Part shown: positions 43,462-54,223 of the stretch, in pieces
Position numbering within the stretch: position 1 is the first letter of the stretch
How the letters are laid out: each line of letters opens with the position of its first letter
NCBI GenBank assembly: GCA_021151615.1
Contig: JAGKXA010000001.1
Coordinates: forward strand, 12,222 to 76,221
Direction of reading: 5' to 3'
Origin: Cellvibrionaceae bacterium
GTDB taxonomy: Bacteria; Pseudomonadota; Gammaproteobacteria; Pseudomonadales; Cellvibrionaceae
DNA length: 64,000 nucleotides
The notes under the pieces: model-generated
The model's input: only the letters and a program-made list of their open reading frames with translations
Database searches by the model: none
Told to the model about the DNA's origin: nothing
Translations under genes and position numbers: made by a program

Positions 43462-44352
43462 ATGTTGAGCGAGCTGCTCGCCATTCTTGCCCCTATTGTG
43501 ATCTCGGTCGGCGCCGGTTTTATCTGGGGTAAAACTGGTACCGATTTTCCATCGGATTTTATTTCGCGCATTGTGATGAACATTGGTACGCCCTGTTTGA
43601 TCATCAGTGTGATGGCGAAAGTGGAAGTGCAACCGGATGTAATGGGGCAGGTGGCACTTGCTACAGCGATTATTATGACCAGCATGGGGTTATTGGGTTG
43701 GGCATTATTACGCTGGATGAAACTGGAAGTTGCCACCTATTTGCCACCGCTGGTATTTCCCAATAACGGCAACATGGGTTTGCCTCTGTGCCTGTTTGCC
43801 TATGGGCAAACAGGCCTCGCGCTCGCACTGGGCTCCTTCATGGTGATGATGGTTGCCACATTTACGGTGGGCCTGTTAATTGTAACTACCTGTGAAGGTG
43901 GAATTTTCAAGCGATTGCAATCCATCACCAGGCAACCCGTGATCTATTCAATGATTATTGCGGTGATCTTGCTGGTAACGGATACCGCCTTGCCGCGCTG
44001 GATTGGTAACACGCTCGATTTACTCGGTGGTATTGCGATTCCGTTAATGACAATTGCATTGGGTGTTTCGCTTGCAACCCTAAAAATACATTTTTGGAAG
44101 CGCAGTTTATTTTTTAGCCTGATACGTGTCGGTGGTGGTTTGTTGCTGGGCTTTATTGTGTGCGAGCTGATGGGCTTAAAGGGTGTATCGCGTAATGTGG
44201 TGTTATTGCAATCGGCCATGCCTATTGCAGTATTCAACTATTTGCTGGCATTGCGTTATGATCGCAATCCGCAGGAAGTTGCAGCTATGGTATTAGTGTC
44301 TACACTGGTTGCATTTGTCGGCCTGCCATTTTTATTGATGGCGATTTTATAA
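43462..44352 (+). CDS. AEC family transporter
   Basis: 296 residues from the ATG at 43462; a TTG at 43444 would add six. About ten membrane helices in two sets of five, as in auxin efflux carrier (AEC) proteins. Signatures: ISRIVMNIGTPCLIISVM and FPNNGNMGLPLCLFAYG, the latter holding the discontinuous-helix motif. AEC members export malate, other organic anions or auxin-like compounds; substrate cannot be stated here. Divergent from the halogenase gene, with about 200 bp between. Confidence 0.85.
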   Translation: MLSELLAILAPIVISVGAGFIWGKTGTDFPSDFISRIVMNIGTPCLIISVMAKVEVQPDVMGQVALATAIIMTSMGLLGWALLRWMKLEVATYLPPLVFPNNGNMGLPLCLFAYGQTGLALALGSFMVMMVATFTVGLLIVTTCEGGIFKRLQSITRQPVIYSMIIAVILLVTDTALPRWIGNTLDLLGGIAIPLMTIALGVSLATLKIHFWKRSLFFSLIRVGGGLLLGFIVCELMGLKGVSRNVVLLQSAMPIAVFNYLLALRYDRNPQEVAAMVLVSTLVAFVGLPFLLMAIL

Positions 44353-44402
44353 TCACCCACTGGTAGCAGGGATTTCCAGTCAACTCAACAGTGAGCCTGT
44401 GA

Positions 44403-45080
44403 ATGGAAAATCCTGCGTCAGCGTTAATGAGTGATCCCGCCCTTGTCAGCGCGCCTGTTGGTGCAGTGAATACTTCTTCTGCAACGATCTCTTTTGCAAA
44501 GCTCGCCAGCGTCGCGTCGCTTGCGGCCCTGCAGGCGGAAGTTGAATCTTTGTTACTCGTTTCCGTTAAACAGAATTCCTGGGTCGATCACGTTAATAAA
44601 AACGATTATCGCGGTGGTTGGGATGTTTTGCCCTTGCGCTGCCAGCGCCAGCACCTGAATGCCCACCCGATATTGCAAGGCTTTGCCATTGCCGAAGGCG
44701 ATGACTGGGAAAATTTACCAGTGATGGCACAGTGCCCGGAAATACAAAAACTATTTGCGCAATTGCATTGCCCCATTAAAGCAGCGCGGTTGATGCGGTT
44801 AAAAGCCGGTGCTGAAATTAAACCCCATCGCGATCATGAATTAAGTATCGAGTTTGGTGAAGCGCGTCTGCACCTGCCCATCCATACCAGCGATGCAGTG
44901 AGTTTTTTCGTCGAGGGTAAAAAAATTCCCATGTACGCGGGTGAGCTTTGGTATTTCAATGCCGATCAGGTGCATGAAGTTTACAATCGTGGCAATGAGG
45001 ATCGGATTAACCTGGTGATTGATTGCGAAGCGAATGAGTGGTTGTGTGCGCAAATCCAGCGGGCTGCTGTGCATGGTTAA
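44403..45080 (+). CDS. Aspartyl/asparaginyl beta-hydroxylase-like protein
   Basis: 225 residues. The Asp/Asn beta-hydroxylase fold is shown by KAARLMRLKAGAEIKPHRD, where H and D are iron ligands, then RLHLPIHTSDAV, GELWYFNADQVHEVYNRG with the distal histidine, and INLVID with an arginine just before for 2-oxoglutarate. These Fe(II)/2-oxoglutarate oxygenases hydroxylate protein Asp/Asn residues. The start is uncertain; an ATG at 44427 is also possible. Its last eight bases overlap the sulfotransferase start (ATGGTTAA), so the two are translationally coupled. The substrate may be a protein of the same locus. Confidence 0.85.
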   Translation: MENPASALMSDPALVSAPVGAVNTSSATISFAKLASVASLAALQAEVESLLLVSVKQNSWVDHVNKNDYRGGWDVLPLRCQRQHLNAHPILQGFAIAEGDDWENLPVMAQCPEIQKLFAQLHCPIKAARLMRLKAGAEIKPHRDHELSIEFGEARLHLPIHTSDAVSFFVEGKKIPMYAGELWYFNADQVHEVYNRGNEDRINLVIDCEANEWLCAQIQRAAVHG

Positions 45081-46233
45081 TTATTTTTCACACTACTGTG
45101 CATTGCTCGGTTCACAAGATTCCCTTGGTTATTGCCAGCAAGCAGTTTCGCTCGGCGATTTGCTTGCTCGTATCAAACAACTGTGGCATTGCGCGCAACT
45201 GGGTGATGATGAGTTATTGGGTGAGATTCATCGCCTTAATCAAGTTCCTGTCGATGATTCGGTAATTCTGGCGGGCAACTGGTTGCCTTATCGCTATCAA
45301 CCCAAGCAGCGCCTGGTGCATTGGTTGATACCCCATGGCCATGCAACTGAACCTTTTCAGGACGAATATATTTCCCGCTGTTGCCAAGAGTTGTTTAATC
45401 AAATTATCCAGCCGCGCACCTCACTGGAATCCGCACTGCGGCAAGCAAGCGCCGTAGCGGATGCGCAACCTGCTGGATTTATTTTTCATTTATCGCGCTG
45501 CGGTTCCACACTGATATCCGGGTGCTTGTCCGAACTGGATTCCACTTGTGTTTTTTCTGAATCACCTTTGCTCACAGAGTTATTATTGGATAACCAATTA
45601 ACAACCGACGAACAAAGAGAATCCCTGCGCGCCTTTATCGATTTGCAAGCGGCGGCTTTTTCAGGGCGCCCGCAGATGATTATTAAATGGAATGCCTGGG
45701 ATATTTTTCAGTGGGAATTAATTCGCTCTTTGTACCCGCGAGTACCTGCCATTTTTCTGGTGCGCGATCCGGTGGAGATTCTCGCTTCACACCAGCGCAT
45801 TGCGGGGCGGCATATGGCGGGTGATCCGACACTAGGTGAATTGCATCCTGTGTTTAAAACACAGAGCCTGGTACTTGGCCTTCTGGATAGGCGGTTGGAA
45901 GTATTGCGTGCGTTGTTATTGGAAATGAGTAAAAAAACAGTAGATCCCCATAATCTAGTGGTCGATTATCAACAGATAAATACCCAGTATTTAGCGAAAA
46001 TTTTGACATTGTGTGGATGTGCGCCGGACAAACTTGGTTTTTTAAAAATACAAGAGCGCATGCGTTTCAATTCAAAAGCCCCGGGGCAAATATTTGTTGA
46101 TGACAGCATAAAAAAACAGCATTGCTTTACTGTTGAAGAACAAGAGAGAATTAGGCTGCAATTAAAAAAGCCATATACTCAATTGTTAATGTTGGCGCTT
46201 AAATCCCTTGCGGCGGTTATAGATGATCACTGA
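45073..46233 (+). CDS. Sulfotransferase-like protein
   Basis: 386 residues from the ATG at 45073, overlapping the hydroxylase gene by eight bases. The PAPS 5'-phosphosulfate loop appears as FIFHLSRCGSTLISGC (around 138-153) and the 3'-phosphate strand as AIFLVRDPVEILASH (around 231-245). The N-terminal 130 residues are a separate domain without clear motifs. Sulfotransferases transfer sulfate from PAPS to hydroxyl or amino groups; some members of this branch act as kinases, so the activity is inferred. It overlaps the GNAT gene downstream by 11 bases. Confidence 0.75.
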   Translation: MVNYFSHYCALLGSQDSLGYCQQAVSLGDLLARIKQLWHCAQLGDDELLGEIHRLNQVPVDDSVILAGNWLPYRYQPKQRLVHWLIPHGHATEPFQDEYISRCCQELFNQIIQPRTSLESALRQASAVADAQPAGFIFHLSRCGSTLISGCLSELDSTCVFSESPLLTELLLDNQLTTDEQRESLRAFIDLQAAAFSGRPQMIIKWNAWDIFQWELIRSLYPRVPAIFLVRDPVEILASHQRIAGRHMAGDPTLGELHPVFKTQSLVLGLLDRRLEVLRALLLEMSKKTVDPHNLVVDYQQINTQYLAKILTLCGCAPDKLGFLKIQERMRFNSKAPGQIFVDDSIKKQHCFTVEEQERIRLQLKKPYTQLLMLALKSLAAVIDDH

Positions 46234-46708
46234 TGTTTCTTTGCCTTTTGGGTTGATACTACGTGTAATGCAGCCACAAGATAGTGAATTCACTGAAGCA
46301 TTGTTTGCATCCACGCGCGACTATCTTTACCGTATGCCTGTTCCAAAATCGCAGGTTGATTTTCTCATCAAGCAGCAATTCCAACTGCAGCATGCTTCTT
46401 ACGCATCTTCATTTCCTCGGGCAGAAACTTTCATCATCGAGCTTTATGGTAAGTCGATAGGCAAGATTATTATAAATTGCACTGCTGCAAGCCTTCATAT
46501 TATTGACATGGCTCTGATAAACGATGAACGAAGTAAAGGGTTTGGTTCCGCCATATTGCGCGCGCTTAAAAAAATATCAGAACAACACTTGCTTCCACTG
46601 CGTCTTGCGGTTGATCAGCAAAATATTCGCGCAAAAAAGTTGTACATAGCGCTTGGATTTGTGGTAAGTGAGTCGTCAGCAACACACGATACATTGTTGT
46701 GGTATTAG
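46223..46708 (+). CDS. GNAT family N-acetyltransferase of the modification operon
   Basis: 161 residues; start codon overlaps the sulfotransferase stop. Motif A is IDMALINDERSKGFGSAILRALKK and motif B is LRLAVDQQNIRAKKLYIALGFVV, a standard GNAT core. The N-terminal half has RDYLYRMPV and LIKQQFQLQ, a phrase common in GNATs that lie beside tail-collar (microcystin-dependent-protein type) genes. Acyl acceptor unknown; a neighbouring secreted protein is a reasonable guess. Confidence 0.78.
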   Translation: MITDVSLPFGLILRVMQPQDSEFTEALFASTRDYLYRMPVPKSQVDFLIKQQFQLQHASYASSFPRAETFIIELYGKSIGKIIINCTAASLHIIDMALINDERSKGFGSAILRALKKISEQHLLPLRLAVDQQNIRAKKLYIALGFVVSESSATHDTLLWY

Positions 46709-46994
46709 AAATTTTATTTTTGTCGTCGGCATGTTATGGGGCGTAATTGGATCTTATCGGGTGACTTCGTAAACTAATTATGGAGGCGTTCTGCCGATAA
46801 AATGGGTATAAAAATTATCCGATTGGTGTTTTACGGAATATTGCCTAGAGTTGGGTAGTGTCTTTTGTGGGAAAGCATGATTTTCAATGGGGGTTATGCT
46901 GTTTTTGATGGGATTGAGGCGGTTGCTCGAACTTGTTGAAACCTAGGGATCATTTGTGTACTTCAATTAATCTTAAAATCAAGTTAAGGAGAAA

Positions 46995-47633
46995 ATGATG
47001 TCTGATCCATTTATTGGCGAAATTCGCATGTTTGCCGGTACTTTTGCTCCACGTGGCTGGGCGTTTTGTAATGGGCAGTTGTTGGCAATTTCCACCAACA
47101 GTGCGCTTTTCTCTATCCTCGGTACAACTTATGGCGGCAACGGCACCACAACCTTCGGTTTGCCTAACCTGCAAAGCCGTACCCCTGTGGGTACAGGGAC
47201 TGGGGCAGGGTTAAGTAATGTCGTTCTTGGGCAAGCTGCCGGTGTTGAAAACGTTAACCTCACTACCAATCAGCTACCTATTCACGCACCAACTGCTACT
47301 TTCACTGGAAATGCAACTAGTGTGGCAGCCACGGTTGATGTTGCCACCACCACTGCGGCGGCAATGGTACCACCGGCTACCGGCGCTACTACCTATCTCT
47401 CGGCAACTACCGCTAAGGCGGGTGTAGCTAACGTGACTTTTAATGGTTTATTTACAGGTACAGCTCCTGATTCTACCAAGGCCAGCCTTGGCGGCGTGCA
47501 GGCTAGTGTGACACCTACAGGCACAGTAACCGTTAGTCCGGTCGGCGGCGGGCAGCCTGTAGGTATTCGCAATCCTTACTTGGGTATGAATTTTATTATC
47601 GCGCTTGAAGGTATATATCCATCGCGTAATTAA
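46995..47633 (+). CDS. Phage tail collar domain protein (microcystin-dependent protein family)
   Basis: 212 residues. ATGs at 46995 and 46998 follow AAGGAG. The tail-collar module is shown by [20 protein letters not shown], the [24 protein letters not shown] segment and [13 protein letters not shown]. The central part is a Thr/Ala-rich strand region (residues 95-190), and the C-terminus is [21 protein letters not shown], conserved in this family. Such proteins (MdpB type) are found outside prophages and have no settled role. No phage structural genes surround it. It follows the three modification enzymes and precedes the giant repeat protein. Confidence 0.88.
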   Translation: MMSDPFIGEIRMFAGTFAPRGWAFCNGQLLAISTNSALFSILGTTYGGNGTTTFGLPNLQSRTPVGTGTGAGLSNVVLGQAAGVENVNLTTNQLPIHAPTATFTGNATSVAATVDVATTTAAAMVPPATGATTYLSATTAKAGVANVTFNGLFTGTAPDSTKASLGGVQASVTPTGTVTVSPVGGGQPVGIRNPYLGMNFIIALEGIYPSRN

Positions 47634-47778
47634 TTGTGTAATCCCGATTGGTTTTAGTAGTAGGAAGTTAAGGCAAGTACAGGGAGTGTACTTGTTGTTC
47701 GGATCGAAAGTCAGGCACAAGCCTAAAGTCAGTATCTTCGGTTTTCCAGAAATAACCTTGTTAAAAAGAGGCGTCACT

Positions 47779-50700
47779 ATGTTTTGGGCTAATGCTGTTC
47801 AGCAAATTTTTGCTAGCAAGATAAATAGGATCAAGGTCGCTTTATGGAGGCTACTGCTCGTCTCGCTAGTGCTGGCAACGACCCAAAATGCGATGGCATT
47901 TTCCGGTACCTTGAATTTTTCAGGCAGTGATACAGCGCTCGGAACCACAGTGAATGATGGTGAGGCTAATTCAACGGATATTGGTGGCGTTGTAATAGAA
48001 ATTTATACCGCCAATACCGGGACTAATACCAATCAGGGGGCTGTGTGGAGGTATCTTGCCGACTTTGCCGCAAATGGTGCAGATGATTTCGATGATGGTA
48101 TCGCCGATGATTCTGGTGATGGAGGTCCCTCGATTGTTATTAGGACTCAAGGCGGCGAAGAGTTCTCGTTTTCCGGTATAGAAGTTCTCAATTATCTCGG
48201 TGCGCATACCTCGTTAAAGTTTGAAGGATTTAGGGATGGAGTATCGACAGGCAGTGTGACACTCGGTCTGGATCTTGGGGACTTTCACGATACATTTACT
48301 CAGGGAAATGGGCTTACTGCTGCCAAGTTTCAGTATGTTGATGAAGTAAGAATTACCGAGCCGGGAAATGCTGACGTCTACGTCGCTATAGATAACATTG
48401 TGTTTGCCAATGGAGTAAATCCAGATGTTACCCCTCCCACGGTCACCAGCGTAAGCGTTCCCTCGAACGCAACTTATATCACTGGGCAATCACTGAGTTT
48501 CACCGTTAACACCAGCGAAAATGTAATCGTGAATACCGGCGGTGGTACCCCCCGAATCGCATTGACCATCGGTGCCACCACCAAATATGCAACTTACTCG
48601 TCGGGCACTGGAACCTCTGCGCTTGTCTTTAGCTACACCGTTGAGAGTGGTTTGGTTGATTCTGACGGTATTACCCTGGGCGCGCTTTCCGCAAATGGCG
48701 GAACCTTGAAGGATGCGGCCAACAATGACATGACTCTGACTTTGAATTCTGTTGGCTCCACAACCAGTGTTCTCGTCGATAGTACCGCACCAACCGTATC
48801 TTCGGTGACTGCCAGCACAGCGAATGGCACTTATAAACTGGGCGATAGCATCAGCATCCAGGTTAACTTCAGTGAAGTGGTGAATGTCACTGGCACTCCG
48901 CAATTGACGCTTGAGACTGGCACAACAGATCGTACGATTAACTATTCCAGTGGCAGTGGTACCAGCACTCTGACCTTCAGTTACACCATTCAGTCCGGCG
49001 ATAACTCCAGTGATCTGGATTATGTCGCGACTAACTCTTTATCCCTGAATGGCGGCACCATCCGCGATGCGGCTACTAACAATGCGACCCTTACTCTGGC
49101 GTCACCCGGTGCTGCCAACTCGCTGGGTAATAACAAAGCGCTGGTAGTTGATGGTGTGGTGCCTACGGTGACTGGTACTGCCCCTGTGGGTGGTGCGGTG
49201 TCAACTGACGTCAGTGTTGATTTCACTGTGAATTTCAGCGAATCCGTCAGCAATATTTCTACCGATGACTTTGCCCTGGGCACTACGGGTGGCGCGACCG
49301 GCACTATCGCCAGTGTATCTGCCAGCTCGGGTTCCAGCGTGACTGTGACGGTGAGCGGGATCACCGGTAACGGTACTATCAAGGTTAACCTGAATGCATC
49401 GACCAACATTAGCGATGCGGCTGGTAACTCAGGCCCAGCGGCTTACACCAGTGGTACTACCCACACGGTGGCTATTCCTACGGCGCCGGATGCCCCCACC
49501 ATAGGCACTGCCACTGCTGGTGATGGGCAGGTAGATGTTACCTTTACTGCCCCTGGCAATAACGGCGGTTCGGCGATCACCACTTACACCGCGACCGCCA
49601 ACCCCGGCGGCGCTACTGGCAACTGTGCTGGCCCGGCGGCTTGTACGATTACGGTAGGTTCATTGACTAACGGTACTGCTTACACCTTTACCGTCACCGC
49701 CACCAATGCGATTGGCACCAGTACGGCATCGGGCGCCTCCAACTCGGCAACGCCCAAAGCTAACCAAACAATTACGTTTGCGAATCCGGGGGCACAAAAC
49801 TTTGGCTCAACGCCCACGCTGAGCGCGACCGCAACTTCCAGCTTAACCGTTAGCTTTACCTCGTCCACAACCGGTGTTTGTACTATCACCTCTGGTGGTG
49901 CCCTGACCTTTGTGACCGCAGGTACCTGTACCATTGACGCGGATCAGGCGGGCAACGCCAGTACCAACGCTGCACCCACTGTGTCGCGCAGCTTTACTGT
50001 CAATGCGGTAGTGCCGGGTGCACCTACCATTGGCACTGCTACGGCGGGCGATACCCAGGCATCTGTGACCTTTACCGCCCCGGCCAGTACCGGTGGTGCT
50101 GCTATCACCGGTTATACCGTGACCTCTAACCCTGGTGGTTTCACCGGAACAGGTGCAGGGTCACCGATTACCGTGACGGGTTTGACCAATGGTGTTTCAT
50201 ACACTTTCACCGTGACTGCCACCAACTCGGCGGGTACAGGTGCGGCTTCTACGGCATCTAACTCGGTCACTCCTGCATCACCGCAAACCATTACCTTCGC
50301 TAACCCTGGCGCGCAGACTTACGGTACTTCGCCGACACTGACGGCAAGTTCGTCGGCAGGTGGTGGTTATGTCGTGACCTTTACCTCTTCCACTACCGGT
50401 GTTTGTACGATTACCAGTGGTGGTGTGTTGACCTTTGTAACGGCAGGTACCTGTACGATCAATGCGGATCAGGCAGGCGATTCATCTTACTTGCCGGCAG
50501 CCCAGGTGAGCCGTTCGTTCACTGTTAATCCTGCAGTGCCTGGTGCGCCAACCATAGGGACTGCTGTTGCTGGTGATACCCAGGCGAGCGTGGCCTTTAC
50601 CGCACCAGTCAATACAGGTGGTACGACAATCACGGGTTATACCGTGACTGTCAGCCCGCCGCATGTTGCTCCGGTAAACGGTGCATCATCACCCATAGTG

Positions 50701-53700
50701 GTAAACGGTTTGACCAACGGACAGGCCTATACCTTTACCGTCACCGCCGATAACGTGGCGGGCACTGGCCCTGCATCAGGCGCTTCCAACTCGATAACAC
50801 CTGCTGCAACCCAAACCATTACCTTTAACAATCCGGGTGCGCAGAACTTTGGTACCAGTCCAAATTTGGGTACCGGTGCGTCTGCTGTTCCGTCCGGTTT
50901 ACCGCTGACATTTACATCCTCTACTACCGCTGTTTGCACAGTGACAACCTCCGGTGTAGTCACCTTTGTAACGGCGGGTACCTGTACGATTAATGCGGAT
51001 CAGGCAGGCAATGGCAGTTATTTGGCTGCACCTCAGGTAACCCGTAGCTTTACGGTGAATGCCGTGGTTCCCGGTGCGCCAACGATTGGTACAGCGTCAG
51101 CGGGCAATACCCAGGCGACAGTTGTATTTACTGCACCTGCCTCCAACGGCGGATCGGCGATCACCGGTTACACAGTCACTGCCAACCCCGGTGCAATTAC
51201 TCGTTCGGCCACTGGTTCGCCTTATACCTTTACCGGGCTGACCAATGGCACCAGCTATACCTTTACGGTTACCGCAACCAACAGTGTTGGTAGTGGCGCT
51301 GCATCGGCAGCGTCGAACGCTGTCACTCCAACCTTGCCGCCCAACTCTGCACCGGTTATTGCGCAGGGCGGTTCGGTGAGCGTGACCATGAGCGAAGAGG
51401 GAACACCAACGCCCTTCAGCCTGAGCTTGAGCGCGACTGATGCCGATAGCGATCCATTAACCTGGAGTGTCAGCAGTGTTGCCCAGCACGGTAGCGCGAG
51501 TGTTTCCGGTGGCAGCGTAAGCTATGTGCCAACGGCAAATTACCATGGCAGCGACAGCTTTGTGGTACAGGTGAGTGATGGCAGTGCAACGGCAAGTACA
51601 ACCGTTAACGTCACGGTTACCGCGGTGAACGATTTACCGGTGATTTTCGGTGTTCCTACCACCAGCCTGGATCAAGACACAGCCTACAGTTTCACACCGA
51701 TAGCGAGAGATCTGGATACTGGTGATGTGTTGACCTTTAGCATCAGCAATAAGCCCACCTGGGCCAGCTTCAACACCGCAACTGGCGCCTTGACGGGAAC
51801 GCCAGCGGGCACGGACAGTGGTAAAACGCTGGGAATTGTGATCAGCGTAAGTGATGGCACCGCCAGTGCGTCGCTGCCTGCGTTTGATATCGAAGTCGTC
51901 TCGACCATAGATCCATTGCAACCAATCGTTACTGCTCCGGCTAACCTGGAGCTAAACGCCATTGGTTTATTTACACCTGTGAATCTGACTCAACTCCTGG
52001 GTGTTGGACCAAACACCAGCCCGGCAGAGGTTGAGCAGATGTTGAAAACCATGGCCAAAGATGGTGTTAGCGGTAATAGTTGCTGTACCACTGCAGTTGT
52101 GGGACTGACAGGTAACTTCCTGTTGCTGCCACCAGGCCGGCATGAAATTAAATGGAGAGCAACCAACGCGGTGGGTGTTAGCGGCGAAGCTATACAGATT
52201 GTTGATATCAAGCCTTTGGTATCCCTTAGTAAGTCGCAAATTGCTGTGCGGGGCAGTACGGTTGAATTCCGTGTGTTGCTCAACGGCCCTTCGCCAACCT
52301 ATCCATTAAGTATTCCTTATGTGATTGATGCGGCGGAAACCACAGCAACCATCGAGGAACACGACCTGAGCAGCGGTACTGTAACCCTCACCCAGGCTGG
52401 GCAACTAGAGGTAGGTGTTTCGGTTGCACTGTCGGCCGTTACCGGTTTCAGTGATAGCAAACTGGCTGTTGCTCTTGGTAATGGTATTAACGCAGGTGCA
52501 GCGAATCGTCATGTCATTGATATTCGCCAGGGGAATGTACCCCCGGTGGTGAGCCTCAGTATTAGCCAGGGTGGAGTGAATACCAGCCTCGTTACCCCTG
52601 CGGGTGGGCCTGTAACAGTAACCGCCACTGTGACCGATGCTAATACGGGCGATACCCATACCTTTGATTGGTCTGCCACCAGTGGCCTGGCCGATACCGA
52701 TGGCAACCCAACTAATGCCGTCAGAACCTTTGATCCTGCAGGCCTGACCGGTAGTCATCAATTGCAAGTCAAGGTAACTGATTCCGGTGGCGCAAATGTG
52801 CAGGCATCAGCTTACTTCCGGGTTGTGACATCACTTCCAGTACTGGATGTAAATACTGATACTGATCAGGACGGTATTGGTGACAGCCTGGAAGGCACTG
52901 GCGACACAGATGACAATGGTATTCCTGATTATCTGGATAACATGCCGTCACCCAACATATTGCCGCAGCAGAGTAATACCACGAATGCTTACCTGATTGA
53001 GTGCGATCCGGGTGTGCGTTGTGGCTTGGGATTGTTTGCACGTAGCGGTAATTCTGGCGGTGTACAAATACTGGATCAGGAAATCGGTACCCTGAATGAT
53101 TTGGTAATCGACCCTGCCTTTGAGCCTGTGGGTGGTGTGTTTGACTTTGCCATCCGCGACTTGCCAACTCCCGGTCAATCAGTGCGCGTAGTAATTCCAC
53201 AGCGCTCGGCGATTCCCGCCAATGCGGTTTATCGCAAGTACCAGCGCGGTCGTTGGATAACTTTTATTTCTGATGCGGATAACGCCGTACATTCGGCAGA
53301 AGGTAATCCGGGTTATTGCCCACCACCGGGGTCGGCGGACTGGACTCCTGGTTTAACGGCAGGCCATATGTGTGTTCAATTGACGATAGAAGACGGTGGA
53401 CCCAATGATGACGATGGCTTGGTCAACTCTGCCGTGGTTGACCCTGGCGCAGTGAGTGAAGCAAAAGTTGTTGTGCCACCGGAGCCACCCAAGCCACCGG
53501 TGCAGGTTAACTCCAAAGGCAGCGGTAGTATGGGAGGATTGTGGATTGTATTGCTGGGAGGTTTGTTAATGTTCAGACGGATCAAGCATCGCCATTGGTT
53601 GGCGTTGGTTGCGCTTCTGGGTAGTCATAGCCAGGCGCAAACTGCAGAAGGTTTTTATGTGCGCGCTGACGTGTTTTCGGTTGAGTCAACCCAGGAGGAA

Positions 53701-54204
53701 GAGGATTTCTCCGGCGCGCTGAGTGACGCTGGTCATGAGTTCCGTATCGGCAAATACGATACCGATCGCACCGGCTTTCAGCTGGCGGTCGGCTACGAAT
53801 GGAATGACTTTACCTACACCCAACTCGGTTATCTTGACTTGGGTGAGGTGCGTGTTGACTTATTGCTCGATGGCGACGCTGATCAGGCGGCCTTTGCGGC
53901 CGATCTGGCCGATGAATATCCCATCACCGCGACAGGAGCAACCTTGGTGCAGGGGTTGAAGTTCGGTCTTGGCGAGCAGGTTGAGCTCAGCTTTGAAGCG
54001 GGTGTTTACCTTTGGGACGGTGACGTGGACGTTAACGGCGTTCCTTTCTCAATTGCTGAAGATTCCGGTACAGATCCACTCGCCGGTGTGCTGTTGGATT
54101 TACCCTTGGGAGATCACTTTACTCTAGGGGTTGGCCTGCGTCGTGTTTTCTTTGATAAACAGGAAGTGAACCTCTATTCCTTCGGTAGCAGCTACTATTT
54201 CTAA
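47779..54204 (+). CDS. Giant secreted Ig/Fn3 repeat protein with sorting tail fused to an outer-membrane barrel module
   Basis: 2141 residues from the ATG at 47779 (AGAGG upstream; reading to 47605 is unsupported). Order: a signal peptide with a long n-region (cleavage near NAMA); an unrecognised N-terminal domain; three Ig-like bacterial repeats (about 215-560); four fibronectin III repeats, near 570, 745, 920 and 1097, alternating with [19 protein letters not shown] modules; Ig/cadherin-like domains (1188-1390); calcium-binding [13 protein letters not shown] repeats (about 1693); a Pro-rich linker; a GlyGly-CTERM-like tail ([15 protein letters not shown], ending RRIKHR, about 1915-1936); then an in-frame barrel of about 185 residues ending GSSYYF. 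Role inferred as a surface adhesin. Confidence 0.8.
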   Translation: MFWANAVQQIFASKINRIKVALWRLLLVSLVLATTQNAMAFSGTLNFSGSDTALGTTVNDGEANSTDIGGVVIEIYTANTGTNTNQGAVWRYLADFAANGADDFDDGIADDSGDGGPSIVIRTQGGEEFSFSGIEVLNYLGAHTSLKFEGFRDGVSTGSVTLGLDLGDFHDTFTQGNGLTAAKFQYVDEVRITEPGNADVYVAIDNIVFANGVNPDVTPPTVTSVSVPSNATYITGQSLSFTVNTSENVIVNTGGGTPRIALTIGATTKYATYSSGTGTSALVFSYTVESGLVDSDGITLGALSANGGTLKDAANNDMTLTLNSVGSTTSVLVDSTAPTVSSVTASTANGTYKLGDSISIQVNFSEVVNVTGTPQLTLETGTTDRTINYSSGSGTSTLTFSYTIQSGDNSSDLDYVATNSLSLNGGTIRDAATNNATLTLASPGAANSLGNNKALVVDGVVPTVTGTAPVGGAVSTDVSVDFTVNFSESVSNISTDDFALGTTGGATGTIASVSASSGSSVTVTVSGITGNGTIKVNLNASTNISDAAGNSGPAAYTSGTTHTVAIPTAPDAPTIGTATAGDGQVDVTFTAPGNNGGSAITTYTATANPGGATGNCAGPAACTITVGSLTNGTAYTFTVTATNAIGTSTASGASNSATPKANQTITFANPGAQNFGSTPTLSATATSSLTVSFTSSTTGVCTITSGGALTFVTAGTCTIDADQAGNASTNAAPTVSRSFTVNAVVPGAPTIGTATAGDTQASVTFTAPASTGGAAITGYTVTSNPGGFTGTGAGSPITVTGLTNGVSYTFTVTATNSAGTGAASTASNSVTPASPQTITFANPGAQTYGTSPTLTASSSAGGGYVVTFTSSTTGVCTITSGGVLTFVTAGTCTINADQAGDSSYLPAAQVSRSFTVNPAVPGAPTIGTAVAGDTQASVAFTAPVNTGGTTITGYTVTVSPPHVAPVNGASSPIVVNGLTNGQAYTFTVTADNVAGTGPASGASNSITPAATQTITFNNPGAQNFGTSPNLGTGASAVPSGLPLTFTSSTTAVCTVTTSGVVTFVTAGTCTINADQAGNGSYLAAPQVTRSFTVNAVVPGAPTIGTASAGNTQATVVFTAPASNGGSAITGYTVTANPGAITRSATGSPYTFTGLTNGTSYTFTVTATNSVGSGAASAASNAVTPTLPPNSAPVIAQGGSVSVTMSEEGTPTPFSLSLSATDADSDPLTWSVSSVAQHGSASVSGGSVSYVPTANYHGSDSFVVQVSDGSATASTTVNVTVTAVNDLPVIFGVPTTSLDQDTAYSFTPIARDLDTGDVLTFSISNKPTWASFNTATGALTGTPAGTDSGKTLGIVISVSDGTASASLPAFDIEVVSTIDPLQPIVTAPANLELNAIGLFTPVNLTQLLGVGPNTSPAEVEQMLKTMAKDGVSGNSCCTTAVVGLTGNFLLLPPGRHEIKWRATNAVGVSGEAIQIVDIKPLVSLSKSQIAVRGSTVEFRVLLNGPSPTYPLSIPYVIDAAETTATIEEHDLSSGTVTLTQAGQLEVGVSVALSAVTGFSDSKLAVALGNGINAGAANRHVIDIRQGNVPPVVSLSISQGGVNTSLVTPAGGPVTVTATVTDANTGDTHTFDWSATSGLADTDGNPTNAVRTFDPAGLTGSHQLQVKVTDSGGANVQASAYFRVVTSLPVLDVNTDTDQDGIGDSLEGTGDTDDNGIPDYLDNMPSPNILPQQSNTTNAYLIECDPGVRCGLGLFARSGNSGGVQILDQEIGTLNDLVIDPAFEPVGGVFDFAIRDLPTPGQSVRVVIPQRSAIPANAVYRKYQRGRWITFISDADNAVHSAEGNPGYCPPPGSADWTPGLTAGHMCVQLTIEDGGPNDDDGLVNSAVVDPGAVSEAKVVVPPEPPKPPVQVNSKGSGSMGGLWIVLLGGLLMFRRIKHRHWLALVALLGSHSQAQTAEGFYVRADVFSVESTQEEEDFSGALSDAGHEFRIGKYDTDRTGFQLAVGYEWNDFTYTQLGYLDLGEVRVDLLLDGDADQAAFAADLADEYPITATGATLVQGLKFGLGEQVELSFEAGVYLWDGDVDVNGVPFSIAEDSGTDPLAGVLLDLPLGDHFTLGVGLRRVFFDKQEVNLYSFGSSYYF
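49489..51336 (+). repeat. Tandem Fn3 plus cysteine-pair module, about 528-bp period
   Basis: Four Fn3 units start with the APTIGTA phrase at DNA spacings of 528, 525 and 531 bp. Three are followed by a module containing VCTITSGG and [10 protein letters not shown]. The DNA stays well conserved between units, so the array may change length by recombination. Confidence 0.85.
53556..53571 (+). promoter_or_regulatory. Internal ribosome-binding site and in-frame ATG inside the giant repeat gene
   Basis: GGGAGG (53556-53561), then seven bases, then ATG (53569-53571). The ATG is in frame and begins [18 protein letters not shown] followed by SHSQAQ, a good Sec signal peptide, leading into the barrel. 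A separate 211-residue outer-membrane protein could be made from here. Alternatively it is a chance site in a fused gene. Confidence 0.5.
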
Positions 54205-54223
54205 TCGCCGTTTACTGGTGGGA

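Noticed and set aside
46995..47633. Prophage suggested by the tail-collar gene
   Set aside because: No capsid, terminase, integrase or other tail genes nearby; this family is common outside phages.
49489..51336. CRISPR-like periodic repeat
   Set aside because: The 525-531-bp period is coding and in frame with Fn3 domains; no short repeats with unique spacers exist in the window.
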